64,000 nucleotides of DNA, from positions 33,237,295 to 33,301,294 of the forward strand of contig OU015524.1 of NCBI GenBank assembly GCA_907165065.1. Direction: 5' to 3'. Each line of letters opens with the position of its first letter. Position 1 is the stretch's first letter. The DNA is from Caprimulgus europaeus. Taxonomy: Eukaryota; Chordata; Aves; Caprimulgiformes; Caprimulgidae. The notes under the pieces are model-generated. The model was not told where the DNA came from. It worked only from the letters and a program-made list of their open reading frames with translations, and did not search any database. Position numbers and translations under genes: made by a program. This document shows, piece by piece, positions 51,801 to 61,500 of this stretch.

Positions 51801-54800
51801 TCCAAACTGCAGGAAAGTCTGTCTGGAATCAAGACACCTCCTGCATTTACAGAGGGGAAAAAAGATATCTCTGTTGGAGTCCAAAGTTGGGGTGGAGGGG
51901 GTGTTGTTTTTGGGGGATTTTGGTTGTTTTTATAAAAAAACCCCAAAATAACAACAAACCTATACAGCGCATCATTGGCATGTGCAACCAATAGTCTTAA
52001 TTTTGATGCACTCCATGCAACTTCTTGGTACATAGACGGATGAAGCTGTCTGTCCAGGTGACAGTAGAAAACTTTTTCAGAGTTTTTCAGAGAAAAGTTT
52101 TTCAAAGAAACTTTTCAGGTTTCAAAGTAAGGTTCTCTTCCATATTGCAAAAGAAGTAAGAATTTCTGAAAGTTCTCCAAAAGGGAAATTCTGTTCAAAA
52201 ATCCATTTCTGCGTTGAAATACACACTGCATGTGCAACCTGGGAAATAGGCCGGACTGAACTTTATGCTCTGTGTAATTCCAAGCAAGGCAAAATGAAAA
52301 CTTCTGTCCTAAATGTCCTCTCATACCCCAGAGTAGTGCCTTATCTGCAAGGTGACACCATGAGGGAGTGCTGGAATCTCTCTCTTTTTCTATGTCTTCC
52401 AGTGGAAATTTCATTGAAATAAAATATATCACACAAATTATTTCAACTGGTTAAAAGCATTTGTTCCATGCATTCACACAGGTAACACTGCAAAAATTTA
52501 GGAATTTTACTTGCATTTTGAGAATAAATAACTGTAAGAAGAAACACAGAAGTAACATAAGATAGAGAAATAATGAGATGATGGAAGAAGGGAAAAAAAA
52601 TAATCATATGTTTCTGTCAAAGTCTGATACTCTCATATAGAAAAACACAACACCTTTTCACCACTCTTCAGAGCTTCGCCATTTACCTGAATCCAAGAAG
52701 AATGGCAGTTGCTATTACAAGGGCAGAGAAGGAAAGAGAATATCCAATGGTGTATATGATGGACAAATTCAGCAGCTGTTCTTCTGGTGCATCCTGAGAG
52801 CATATAAAGGAGAAAAGAAAAAAAAAGGGGGGGAGTTGGGAAAAGATAGAGCTCATGGGCTTTAGTTCTTTCCTCCCAGCTGCTTTTTAACTTTTCTTAA
52901 TGATAATGAGAAGTCATTCTCCTACTTTCAAGTTTAAATGCACATATCAAATCAGCCTCCCACCTTCCGTATGTTATAAAGAAATAAAAATTTAATCTTA
53001 ATTCCCCAGCTGCTCCCAGGTGTTCGCTCAAAACAGTTGGGTTTTGCAGCCAGGCTAAAAAATAGATAATGTGACATTATTTCATAATAAAGTGGGAGAG
53101 GCATGAATTACCACACAAGCAAGTCTTAAACAGATGGCAGGAAGCACAAACACAACTCATCCCTGCAGTAAAAATGGCAAAGCTAATGTTTTCAGACTTG
53201 AACACACACACACACACACAGCAAGTCTCCTTCCTCTTGTAATGAGGGGGTCCTTTGGCTACATCTCAACTTAGAAATAGACCAAGCCAGGTTCCATTTG
53301 TTGATGTTGAGGCAAAGCATGCCTTTCATTCATACAACTAAACTCTTTTCTGCCCCCAAATAGTCTCTCTTTTTCCTTGTCTGTGCAACCTCTTGGTAAC
53401 AAACCATAGCCCAACGTCACCTCACGACTCAGGTGTTACAGCACTGCCTGGGAGGGAGCAACCCAATGTGAGCCAGAGCAGTGGGGATGTCATACCCCCT
53501 TGACACTCCTGGGCTGTGGCTCTCTTCAGATGCACTGTTGAGGACATGACCACTGACATCCTTGCTTGAAAGTGTTTGCCAAAATCTTTAGGGAAAAGTA
53601 TTTGAAAAGCTACAGGAAGGTCTGAATTATAACATGAGCTTATTGCTCAGCCTCTGAGGCACATTCATATTCTCTATTCTGGTTCATTTCTAAGCACACA
53701 TCTTTGTCTAAATAGATTCAGGCATTTTACTTCTCTTCTTCAAGCTGCTAACTCTGCAACTGACTTCCGAGACCTGTGCTGTACAAAGGAATACATTCAT
53801 TGTGCTTCAGAAGTACAGCTATTAAGATGTACTTTGCTCAGCCAGGAGAATTTAAGGTGAACATACAGGCTGTTCCTCAGGGATTTGATAGGTTAATGTT
53901 TTAAAGGGAATGATATGAGAGCTGCCTTACAAAAAGAGAAAAAAAAAAATCTCTTCAGCATCAAAGCTCAGGCAAACTATTGAGAGCTGACAATTCAAAA
54001 CATCTACACAGATCAAAGTCACATTGCACATTTAAAGTAAACAATCTTATTTTATAAGGATTCACTCACAAAACCTTTGGATTTTGTTTTAGCAACAGTT
54101 GTAACATAATACATAGAAAACTTATGAAAATAACTTATTGTTCTCATGGACAAGATGTACAAAAAAGTAGGTTATTAGGGGGCTCTATATACACCAGCTG
54201 GAAAACCAAACATGGCTGTTCACATTTCAGAGAGTGACACCATGTAAACGGGGTTTCAGAATCCAGGTCAGTTAATGGGAACTTGAGGGCAAGGTGCCAA
54301 ATAGCCAAGTGTTACTATTGGGATGTCTCATTGGCATGTCCCAACACAGCTTCGGAAGAAACCATAATGACAAACAAAGAAAAGTCAAACGACCAGGCTT
54401 ATACTTTGCATTAAGAGAATGCACTCTGCTAGGATACCCTAGAACATGGAAAGGACAAGCAATAAGACTGCAAATTAAAAGAAAAAGTTAAATTTAACAT
54501 ATTTGGAGAATTAAAAACTATCTCTTTTCCCACTCCCTTCTAGTCTGCAGTCATTTATTCCTTCTGAAGAACAAGGCACTGAGCAATGAGAACTCCAGAG
54601 AACACAGATCCCACAGCCCTCGTGAATTTCTTATAGTTGAACTGTTTTGGCTAGGTATGCACTAGTTCCCAGTACCCTGGGACAGAGAGAGTGCACTCAC
54701 TTTATGTGAGGGAAAGCATTGCCCTCGGAGGCTCGCAGCAGTAAGGGTATCACGTGTCATGGAAACGCACACAGTGCGCCAGCTGACGCCAATAGCTGAC

Positions 54801-55500
54801 AAAAATCCCCTGGAAATCCCTACACTCTCCATTTGGTGCCAGGTGCCTCAACTCCCTGCAGTGTATAAAGCACTAAGGCAAGAAAATAACACTGACAAGT
54901 CCAAATCCATCACCCGCAGCAAGTGGACAAAAAAACCCCCAAACAAACAAAAAGCAGGGACGGCCCCCTATGCAAAGGTGAAAAGCAAATATCCTTCAAT
55001 TCAGGTCATCTTAATCACCTTAATAGCTGTTAACAAGACAGAGAGAACAGTCACTTTATTGTAACAACACACCAATGGAAAAGAGTAAGAGGTCACTCCT
55101 CCAGTTCAGGTCTGCTGCAGTTGAGGCCCCTGCACTGCACCACAGCTGGGACTGCCTGGTTCACTTCTCTTGGATCTCTCATGTACATTTAAACCTGCTC
55201 TCATTTACCCTCCACATTGCCTTTGTTGAAGGGGAGAGACCTGACATCCCTTACCGTTAGGGTCACTGAAGTGAGGTACCCAGGATAAGTCAGTAAAGAT
55301 TACTTTGACAGGACAAAACCACATGGGCATCAATGACTATATTTTTCTTCTGTTTTTTCCTAAACAACAGCTGGAGATAGAAACTCTTACCTGGTCAGAG
55401 GCCTCGCACTCAGACAGGTTCCTCCAGGGCATGGTCGAATTCTCCTGCAGCAGCCACGTCCCCTCCAGGGTGCAAAACCGGTAGACCTGCCCATGCAGCA
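21680..55500 (-). CDS. GLP1R: Glucagon-like peptide 1 receptor, exons 4-13 (5' part outside window)
   Basis: Ten minus-strand exons join with matching phases into 366 residues ending in a TAA stop, against 369 for the same part of human GLP1R. The product is a class B1 GPCR of the plasma membrane that binds GLP-1 and couples mainly to Gs and cAMP. Seen are the last ectodomain strand (YRFC, SEC, glycosylation site NST), seven membrane segments, the ECL2/TM3 disulfide cysteines (SLSC and CWSR), H180, E247, T353 and Y402 of the class B polar core, R190, K197 and D198, PLLG in TM6, and the C-tail MKPLKC. GLP1R is chosen over GCGR, GIPR, GLP2R or the bird glucagon-like receptor because of the tail ([16 protein letters not shown]) and the SAYSD1 neighbour. 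Oddities are Leu for human P283 in TM4 and a weak donor after exon 8. Exons 1-3 are not seen. Confidence 0.95.
21848..26448 (-). other. GLP1R: GLP1R intron 12
   Basis: No exon or clear transposon recognised in 4.6 kb. The part at about 23870-24400 is strongly purine-rich on the plus strand. The plus-strand frame at 21536-21955 is antisense to exon 13 and is not a gene. Confidence 0.6.
26449..26490 (-). CDS. GLP1R: GLP1R exon 12 (42 nt, end of TM7)
   Basis: The 42-nt exon typical of class B receptors encodes [14 protein letters not shown]. The Tyr is human Y402 of the polar core. It is bounded by acceptor CAG and donor GTAAGAG, phase 0 on both sides, and is too short for any ORF scan. Confidence 0.95.
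26491..27381 (-). other. GLP1R: GLP1R intron 11
   Basis: 891 nt of unique sequence; nothing else recognised. Confidence 0.7.
27382..27520 (-). CDS. GLP1R: GLP1R exon 11 (TM6, ECL3, start of TM7)
   Basis: It encodes [20 protein letters not shown] followed by [20 protein letters not shown] and SFASFQ, 46 codons after one base that completes the Arg split with exon 10. It contains T353 and the PLLG hinge of TM6. Differences from human are conservative (ITD for VMD, GML for GTL). Confidence 0.96.
28451..29190 (-). mobile_element. CR1 LINE, 3' fragment (older, diverged)
   Basis: It starts at a CR1 3' end (gaatcatgtaatcattcagg then ttggaagggacct) and can be followed through the C-terminal ORF2 region to a segment like tcatgttcaacctgttgtcctccagcatcc shortened to its core acctgttgtcctcc, further 5' in the same element. 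No open frame remains over any length, so this copy is older than that at 38.4 kb. Confidence 0.8.
30979..31478 (-). mobile_element. CR1 LINE, 3' fragment
   Basis: It begins with repeats of an agaata(g/t) tail and ttggaagggacct. The reverse-strand frame 31176-31478 gives [40 protein letters not shown] and [10 protein letters not shown], the C-terminal end of CR1 ORF2. It is 5'-truncated and ends about 305 bp below exon 10 of GLP1R. Confidence 0.92.
31784..31872 (-). CDS. GLP1R: GLP1R exon 10 (TM5 and ICL3)
   Basis: The 89-nt exon encodes [20 protein letters not shown] then LMCKTDIKC and the first two bases of Arg. Bounded by acceptor CCAG and donor GTATGTC. ICL3, the main Gs contact, is kept except for Gln where human has Lys (KLKAN). 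Confidence 0.95.
31873..32607 (-). other. GLP1R: GLP1R intron 9
   Basis: 735 nt of unique sequence with no other feature seen. The plus-strand frames at 32129-32503 have no homology I recognise. Confidence 0.7.
32608..32677 (-). CDS. GLP1R: GLP1R exon 9 (ECL2 end and TM5 start)
   Basis: The 70-nt exon encodes [20 protein letters not shown] then AIG after one base completing Gly. The Cys (human C296) pairs with the TM3 cysteine of exon 7. Donor GTGAGTA; the acceptor is TTTTCCTAG behind a remarkable C-rich tract. Confidence 0.95.
32680..32745 (-). repeat. Poly-G/poly-C run (23) with (GA)n, forming the exon 9 pyrimidine tract
   Basis: On the plus strand, A8, then G23 (32699-32721), then cagggagagagagagaga. 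Read as GLP1R sense it is (CT)n, C23, T8, CCATTTTCCTAG, with two purines in about 60 nt before the acceptor. Such a G/C homopolymer is prone to length change and sequencing error. Confidence 0.9.
32746..36852 (-). other. GLP1R: GLP1R intron 8
   Basis: About 4.1 kb, mostly unique sequence. It holds an A/C-rich low-complexity tract at 36139-36220. No exon or clear transposon was recognised. Confidence 0.65.
36139..36220. repeat. A-rich (AAACC)n-like low-complexity tract
   Basis: Runs of A broken by CC and C, after a short T run. Simple sequence, no gene content. Confidence 0.85.
36853..36913 (-). CDS. GLP1R: GLP1R exon 8 (TM4)
   Basis: The 61-nt exon, the usual class B length, encodes [19 protein letters not shown] and two bases of Gly. 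The GWGxP proline (human P277) is kept, but the next TM4 proline (human P283, VVPWG) is Leu here, codon 36888-36890. The acceptor is CTTCCCAG. The donor is GG/GTTGGT, poor at +3 to +5, but it is the only position that fits the phase of exon 9. Confidence 0.92.
38411..40375 (-). mobile_element. CR1 LINE, about 2 kb with most of the reverse transcriptase
   Basis: The 3' tail (cacagaatcacagaatg) is at the left. Reverse-strand frames give, from 5' to 3': linker [20 protein letters not shown] (39994-40395); [20 protein letters not shown] and [12 protein letters not shown] with the first catalytic Asp (39478-39888); [20 protein letters not shown] (39282-39527); FADD at 39258-39269; and the thumb/C-terminal part [20 protein letters not shown] to [20 protein letters not shown] (38463-39083). 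Several frame changes separate these blocks and the endonuclease is missing by 5' truncation, so it cannot move. It is the youngest-looking CR1 in the window. Confidence 0.95.
41839..41854 (+). promoter_or_regulatory. CTCF-like motif (candidate)
   Basis: TCACCAGGTGGTGCTA resembles the CTCF consensus CCACCAGGGGGCGCTA with three C/G-to-T changes, including the CpG position. Motif match only. Confidence 0.25.
45817..45840 (+). other. G-quadruplex motif
   Basis: Four G tracts (4, 4, 4 and 3 G) with loops of 1, 6 and 2 nt on the plus strand, which is the template strand of GLP1R. Confidence 0.5.
46522..46590 (-). ncRNA. tRNA-like relic or tRNA-derived SINE head
   Basis: The minus strand has TGGTATAATAGG (46571-46582), a full match to the pol III A box TRGYNNARYNGG. 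After 33 nt comes AGTTCAAGTCC (46527-46537), which matches the B box GGTTCRANNCC in all but one position. Spacing is that of a tRNA. Between them CATTGTG and CGCAGTG can pair around a 7-nt loop like an anticodon arm, but position 33 is not T and the T stem does not pair. It looks like a decayed tRNA copy, not a working tRNA. Confidence 0.35.
46632..46791 (-). CDS. GLP1R: GLP1R exon 7 (TM3, ICL2, TM4 start)
   Basis: 160 nt: [53 protein letters not shown] and one base of Gly. The first Cys is human C226 and the Glu of LLVEG is E247. Acceptor CATCACAG, donor GTAAGTTG. ESLSC is human DSLSC. Confidence 0.96.
48054..48089 (+). other. Strong G-quadruplex motif
   Basis: Five GGGG tracts. The last four are separated by single bases (GGGGAGGGGTGGGGTGGGG), which is among the most stable quadruplex designs. 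It lies on the template strand of GLP1R. Confidence 0.65.
48399..48451. repeat. (GATA/GACA)n microsatellite
   Basis: Imperfect GATA and GACA tetranucleotides over about 52 bp. The reverse-strand frame of Ser-Ile-Tyr-Leu repeats is an artefact of this run. Confidence 0.9.
48560..48990 (+). repeat. Unclassified repeat-like segment with two tandem duplications, possibly an LTR remnant
   Basis: It contains a 32-bp unit duplicated side by side (48744-48775 and 48776-48807, each beginning ctctgtgaat) and a unit of about 45 bp duplicated side by side (48882-48926 and 48927-48972, sharing tctgcaag and gtcatttgcttga). The start has a TATA-like ttataaagg. The make-up recalls a retroviral LTR, but I cannot assign a family. 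If it is one, it is an old fossil fragment. Confidence 0.35.
49338..49491 (-). CDS. GLP1R: GLP1R exon 6 (TM2, ECL1)
   Basis: 154 nt: [40 protein letters not shown] and [11 protein letters not shown], after one base completing Arg. It holds H180, R190, K197 and D198 (human numbering), which form the polar core and the GLP-1 pocket. Donor GTAGGGG, acceptor TTTTTACAG. Confidence 0.96.
49492..52686 (-). other. GLP1R: GLP1R intron 5
   Basis: 3.2 kb of AT-rich sequence with short poly-A and (AAAC)n runs (50100-50137; 51938-51960). No transposon family or extra exon recognised. Confidence 0.65.
52687..52793 (-). CDS. GLP1R: GLP1R exon 5 (stalk and TM1)
   Basis: 107 nt: [35 protein letters not shown] and two bases of Arg. 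It corresponds to human [20 protein letters not shown] onward and is one residue shorter at the start. Acceptor CTCTCAG, donor GTAAAT. Confidence 0.96.
53202..53220. repeat. (AC)n microsatellite
   Basis: Nine and a half AC units without interruption. Confidence 0.9.
54721..54790. promoter_or_regulatory. GLP1R: CpG-bearing patch with E-box, candidate intronic enhancer
   Basis: Several CpG in about 70 nt of a CpG-poor intron, including the palindrome CACGTG at 54751-54756 inside ATCACGTGTC, about 0.6 kb downstream of exon 4. The regulatory role is inference. Confidence 0.2.
55391..55500 (-). CDS. GLP1R: GLP1R exon 4 (end of ectodomain)
   Basis: 110 nt: two bases completing Val, then [30 protein letters not shown] and CEASDQ. 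Both Cys (human C104 and C126) and the NST glycosylation site (human N115) are kept. The acceptor TTCTGGCAG is chosen because it keeps the phase 1 junction of the family and the spacing V-x-x-G-x-VYRFC. Donor GTAAGAG. Confidence 0.93.
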
Positions 55501-58500
55501 CTGCCAGAAGCAAAATGAGCCACAGGGTTAATGGGAGAAAGAACCTGCTTGTGGGGCAAGGTGGGCAGAGTGGTCTGAGCCTTAGTGTGACCTTTCTGTC
55601 CCACCATCGGTCTCCTGGCTGGAGGGTAAAGCTGCAGCATTGCTTGAAGGAGTGCTTCACCTGCTCCCTTGCCTGTAGCAGATGCTGCTGCTACTCGTCC
55701 TCAGGGCCAGGGAGCAGCTTGGGAGGACATGGCTGCAAAGGGATCAGACAGCGCGTATACCAAGACAACTGCTAACTGTTCAGCAGCAACGGGCTGAAAT
55801 AGTTACTGCCACCTTTGTGTGGATTTTACAACATGCATAAATTCCTGTTCACTGAAATACTAGATTTTAAGTCACAAATTTTGGGAATGTTAAGCCTCAG
55901 CTACAAAATTCACAGGGAAAAGGCGGCACACAAAGAGTAAATGTGCTTTTTCTTTTCTGAGATCATGTAGACCCCAAGAAACCTCAGAACAGGTACACTA
56001 ACACAAGCTCCCCAAAATATAAATGCCTGTACAAACATCTGTGCTACAAAACGAAGCTGTAAATCTTTGCCTTAACTACCCATGTACTCTTTTTATTCCT
56101 TCTGTCTACATGTTTGAATAACAAAACCAGCAATAAATAAAACACCTTTCTGAAGCAGTTAGCAGCTTGACCTTGTAAAAGCAGGTACAATGAAATGGCT
56201 CATAATAAAGTTACACCAGATTGAAGCACCAAAATAAAAGTACAAAAGAGAAGAAGCACTCAACCATAGTGTATCAAAAGAAACCCTCTCTCTGGTGTCT
56301 GGAGCACTGGGGAAGTCTGACAACTTTTATAGCCGTACATAAGCAACCTGGAGGTGCTCCTGCGTCAGAGCATAGCTACAGTTACTGTCGGCTGCTTTGC
56401 AAATGAAGTTTCTTACTAATCACGTTTCTGACCCAGTAAACTGACTTACTCTATTATGAAGCTATCCCTCAAAAAGCAGTGCTGGGTCAACCCCTCAACC
56501 AGGGTTAGCGTCTACTGAAGCAATGTTCAGAAACAGACACTTAAAATGTTTTAGAAGTATGAGAAGCCCAGTTAAGAGGATTCAGCTCTATGTGGGTATC
56601 AAAATACCTCTCAATTACAGCTTTTGCTCAAACCCAGCCTTGCCTGCTGCAACCTCATCCTGTTGTCAGCTCCCTCATTACTGCAAACTAGAACTCATTA
56701 GAGCTCAGCATCTCTCTTCAATGGGAAAACAGTAAAACTTATTTGCAATTATAACAACCCAGTAGGCTATTTGCATATTAGTTGACAACCGGGAATTTGT
56801 TTGGTAATTGTCAGCAATAGACTGGTAGTAGGTACTCTAAGTGAAGAATGTTGTTTTTAAAAAATAATATAGACATTCATATTCTAATAAGCCATTTCTA
56901 ATGAGTATGCTAAATGGTAACTGATAATGGTTTTGGTAGGCATAGTCTATTTGCTTTTGTAATTGGTGTACTGAATATACCAGTAAGAGACAATATAAAA
57001 ATGATATAAAAATTAAGTTATGCCTGGTGGAGGTTTTTCCTTACTATTAAGGATACCTCTTTGCATATATTTACACAAAACCAGAAGGAGAGATTAGGTC
57101 AGAACATATACAACATATATATTCAGCACATATGCAGCAATGTATACATTCACATCCATTAACTGCCATGAACATTATCTGGTGACAGTACCAACGACTT
57201 CTTTCTGTCGGGATGTTGCTACAATGTTAAGGATCTTGTACCTGATGGAGAGCAGGAAGTAGGAAAGCATCATTTCACACCCTCCCCCCCTCATCTCAAG
57301 ATTAATGGACAGCAAATTGAATTAAGCCATTCAAAATATCTATGCAAAGGCAGCTCTAGGAACCAGTAAATATTATATATTAGAAGTCAATGAACGTGAA
57401 GTCCAGGGGGTTAAAGTCCAGAGGGTCATTAGGACGCAGAAATTCAGTCTGACTGCCGCTGCATGAGCTGCAACCAAGAAGTATTACTAAAAAAAATTAT
57501 TATGAGAAACAATCTCTCACAAAAACAAATTCCACTATAAACTTGAATAAACAAAAACTTAGTAAGGAAGAATTGATTTTAAAAGTAAAAAATAAAAAAC
57601 CCCAAAAAACCCCAAACAAACATTATTTCACATCCTCTGAAAGTCTTTATCAATTTTTCTCTCCCCAGTATTTCTTACTGTCAAGGTCTAATTGGGGTGA
57701 AAGCTTAGCCTCAGTGTATTTATTTCTCTCCATATCATCATGACACATTTTAATTTTCTTTTTATTGATAACACTTGTTTTGAAATAATAAGGAGGAAAA
57801 TCTATTCTATGCTGAAGCCTGGCATATATCAGAGAACAGAAGAATTTACAGTAAGTGAAACATTAAATTTGCAATCAGACGGAAAGACAAGGCAATTCAT
57901 TCAGATATGGAGAAAACCAAACGTAACCCTAACACACTACAAAGAAGAGTTCCTGACACATCTTGGAGCCACAAACACTCAAAACTGGACTGACAGCTCT
58001 TAGGGACCTGTGAGGAGCCACAAGCCAACTCTGGCAGGTTGTTGAAGCCTCACTGCTCACCAAAACAGTGGTTGTCAGTGCAAGACCCAGAGGCAACTAA
58101 AAACCAGCTGGGCTGCCTGTATCCAGAAAGAGCCTTAAGAAGCAAAAGAACTGATCAAACCAAAAATCCAAATAGATGAGACTGTGTATGACAGTGTGAG
58201 AGCACATCCATCTGCTCTATAGAATCATTTATTAGCCAAAATGCTTATGAAATAGAAAAAGTTAAAAAAAGAAATCTGACTTTAAGGCAGCATTGAGATT
58301 CTGGCTGATACATGGAAAGATGGTCATGAAAGAGTTGAGGGACTGCACAAACCACAACATAAAGAAAGCACAGGCCTGATGTACTGCAGGCAGCTAGTTG
58401 CTCTCAGGAATATGAAAACAAGTCTCACCATTGTGGAAACAGATTATTTTTGGTTATATGTGGAACACCAGAGCCACAACATCATCAGATGTTGACTGTA

Positions 58501-61500
58501 GGGGCTGTGAAGGGCTCAGTGACAGACCATACACAAGACCCTTCATCCCCTGCCCCTGGGCACATCCAACACCAGCACCATGCAGGACCTGTGAGGCAAA
58601 CCCAGCCCACAGGTACTGACATTTTTGCCTGCTGTGTGATTTGCCACAGAAGACCCTAGAAAAGGAGGCCCAGAGCCACAGCCTTCACACAGCACTGCTA
58701 CTGCAGGATGCACCTTCGGAGCAGACCCCTCCTGAATCGCATCAACCCACAGCCATTCCCGTTTTTCTGTTTCCTAGAAGCACAAGGCAAGCAGCCTCTG
58801 TCTACTCATCCTCTAGGCAACAGGTTCCATCACAGGCAGCCACCTGCTACCACCCAAAAACAAGAAAAAGGCTGTTAATGAGTGACAGCTCAGAAGAGAC
58901 GTTGCCTTAACTGAACGCTCTTCCATGCTCTGGCCTCACTGAAGAGACAGACAGAGAACAGTCTCAACACCAGAAACTCTGCTCTGGTGTATCTCCAAAA
59001 TAACTGATAAAAACCTGAAGTGGAGGCTTTAGATCTTTTTTGTTTCATATACAAGCTAAATTCTCATATTTGCTTAATGAAATCAGTTCCAACTGATTTC
59101 AAAGGTATCCACTGGCTTTTAATCAGGGACATTTTGATTCAAGCACTGCAAGTATCTTACCACTCTTACTGCTCAGAGAAAAGCATGTGGTTTGCATTAA
59201 AGCTACCTAACAAATGTTCTTAAAACAATTTTTCACATGGACTTTTTGTTACTCCTTTCCTGCACAGCTGGTCATGGCTTAGGATGGCAGAGATCTTCAA
59301 CCTCCTAAAATGAGTAAAGGGATAGTACTTGTACACATTCTCTCCTTGCTGTGGGCCTGATCCAAAGCTCACCAGGAATCAGCTTTCATATGAAGCAGCA
59401 GCTGAAAAAAATGCAGTTATTAATACATATGGAGGCAAACTAACAATGACATGCTTGGAGGTTTCCTGTGTGCCATGACAGAAGGAAGGCACGCACACAG
59501 CTTCCCCCTCAACTGCTGAGCAATTTCAGCTTCTTGCTTGCAGGTGGTTTAGTCAGAGGCGATTCACATTTGTCCATGCCTGAATTTTGCAGAGTGACTC
59601 AGGCCCTCTTACCTTTAAAGCAGTTCAAATACCAAACATACAACAATCGGCTTCAGTTCTAATAAACCAGCATGATGAACAATCTTTTTTGAAGGTTCAA
59701 GTGGCTGCTGCCTCCTTACACTATCCTACAATACCCTTTTCCTGTCTTGTAATGCTTTTTGTTACCCTACAGTTAATGTTTCAAGTCACACTGATTATTA
59801 CATTCTAGAACTGGATATCATCCTCTGCAAACAAACAAAAAAATCTACAGCCAATGCATAGGGAAACCAATTTTATTTAACCTGTAAGCCAAACACATTC
59901 ACTCAAAATGTTGCACAACCCTTGGAAAAGCAGCTTAACAATGCCAGTTTATTTGAACAGTGTCAATCACACCTCATTAGAATGACATGTTAAAACATGG
60001 ACTGATGCCCAAAACTCACTCTCTGTAAAATGACAAAAGACAGAGAGGAAAGCCCAAGATTTAGCACTGAAGTTAATAATATCTATCTAGTTCTCTGATG
60101 AGCCTGTAAATCTAATCAAATACTACAAGTAGCTAAATACTTTTATACATGGAGAAAATGTGTCATCACATGGGCAAGAGGCTCAAGCACATGCCCTCAT
60201 TATCCCCCTTTCACTAGAAATAAAACCAAATTAAACAACCAACCTGCTCTGTCTTTTACAACACTAGGGTGTCAAGGTCAGTGTGGGATTACTCACCCAA
60301 CTGTCCCTGAGGATAAACTGGAACATTATTAATTGTAAAAACAAATTACAGCATGTCCTATCCAATCAATTCTATCCAGGCAGAGAAGTGAGAGAATGAG
60401 AGAAAGAACAAGAGAGACGGCAGCTTTGTCTCGCTGCTGTGTGTCAAGCATTATAGACCTCTCCTCTGTTAATACCTATTCTCTATTTTCAGCAGGAAAA
60501 ATGTTTTGGAAAAGATAACAATTTTCTCCATAAAACAGGGACTCTGTAGTATGACAGCATCACGATAGTCTTCAAAGCAGACTGGTTTGTTCCTGAAATG
60601 AGCAACTTGCCCTTTGACAGGGACAACAATTTATCAGAATTTAGGAGGTTCAGCAGCAGCTCTGTTCAGTTACCATTTGGTGTGACCTGGGCACTGTTCT
60701 CCTGAAAGGAGCCACTCAGCTGTAAAAGCCCCTGCGTAAGTGTCATTCAGTCCCAATCCTGGTGCTGCTTACAGCAAAGACGTCTTAAACCCAGGACTCA
60801 TGTACTCATCCGTGAGCGTGCAGCTGAAAACACGACATCAGGGAGCAGCCTGATCACGAAGCCCCTGGGGAGCAAATGGAGCTCCAGCCTGCAGTACTGT
60901 CCAAGAATTACATTTATCAAAATGTGCATTTATGCTGGGCTCACTGCCACATCATCCAAAATTATATTACCTCAACAGGCAGTTTAACTATGAGTACTTT
61001 ACTTAGTGTCCCTTCCCACTATTCCTCCTCCCTCATAGCATATTAGTCATCTCAACTCCCTTGCTTTAGCAATGATTAAAAAAATAAATAAATTGAAAAA
61101 CAGCTACACCTGGCATTTTGCCTTGAAGACAGAAAGGTTGGTGGTCACTTCAAGTTCTTGCAGCAGGAAGAGAGTAATTTTCAGTTATATTCTATGGTTT
61201 GGGTGAGATGTGGGGAAACAGATCTGAACATCTCTACTGTGAATTTTCCCCATACCTAGCTCCTAGCTTGAAAGATCCAAGGATCTCTCCAGCCTCTTCA
61301 GATATAGAAAAAAAATACTGTGAAGAAGATTGACAAGAGAAATAGTTATACATCCACACTCCTACCAAGAGATAGACGTGAACTTATGCAGACCTAACAA
61401 ATACCTTCACATGGTGCAAGGGGAGATCCAATTAAGCGAGTGCAGGCCTTCCCAGAGGCTGCAAAAGTCCACCCTGCCTGTACTGGAAGTCCTCAGTGCC

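Larger units (their letters stand above)
52794..55390 (-). other. GLP1R: GLP1R intron 4
   Basis: 2.6 kb. It contains an (AC)n microsatellite (53202-53220) and a short CpG-containing patch with a CACGTG E-box (54721-54790). No transposon or extra exon recognised. Confidence 0.65.

Noticed and set aside
55470-55500. Alternative acceptor for GLP1R exon 4 at GGGCAG before VYRFC
   Set aside because: It would change the junction phase and drop the V-x-x-G linker that aligns with human.
55337-55660. Signal peptide of GLP1R directly upstream of VYRFC (hydrophobic run [14 protein letters not shown])
   Set aside because: The hydrophobic frame is the reading of the intron before the exon 4 acceptor. 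Using it would lose the disulfide-bonded ectodomain encoded by exons 2-3, so an alternative short isoform would need transcript proof.
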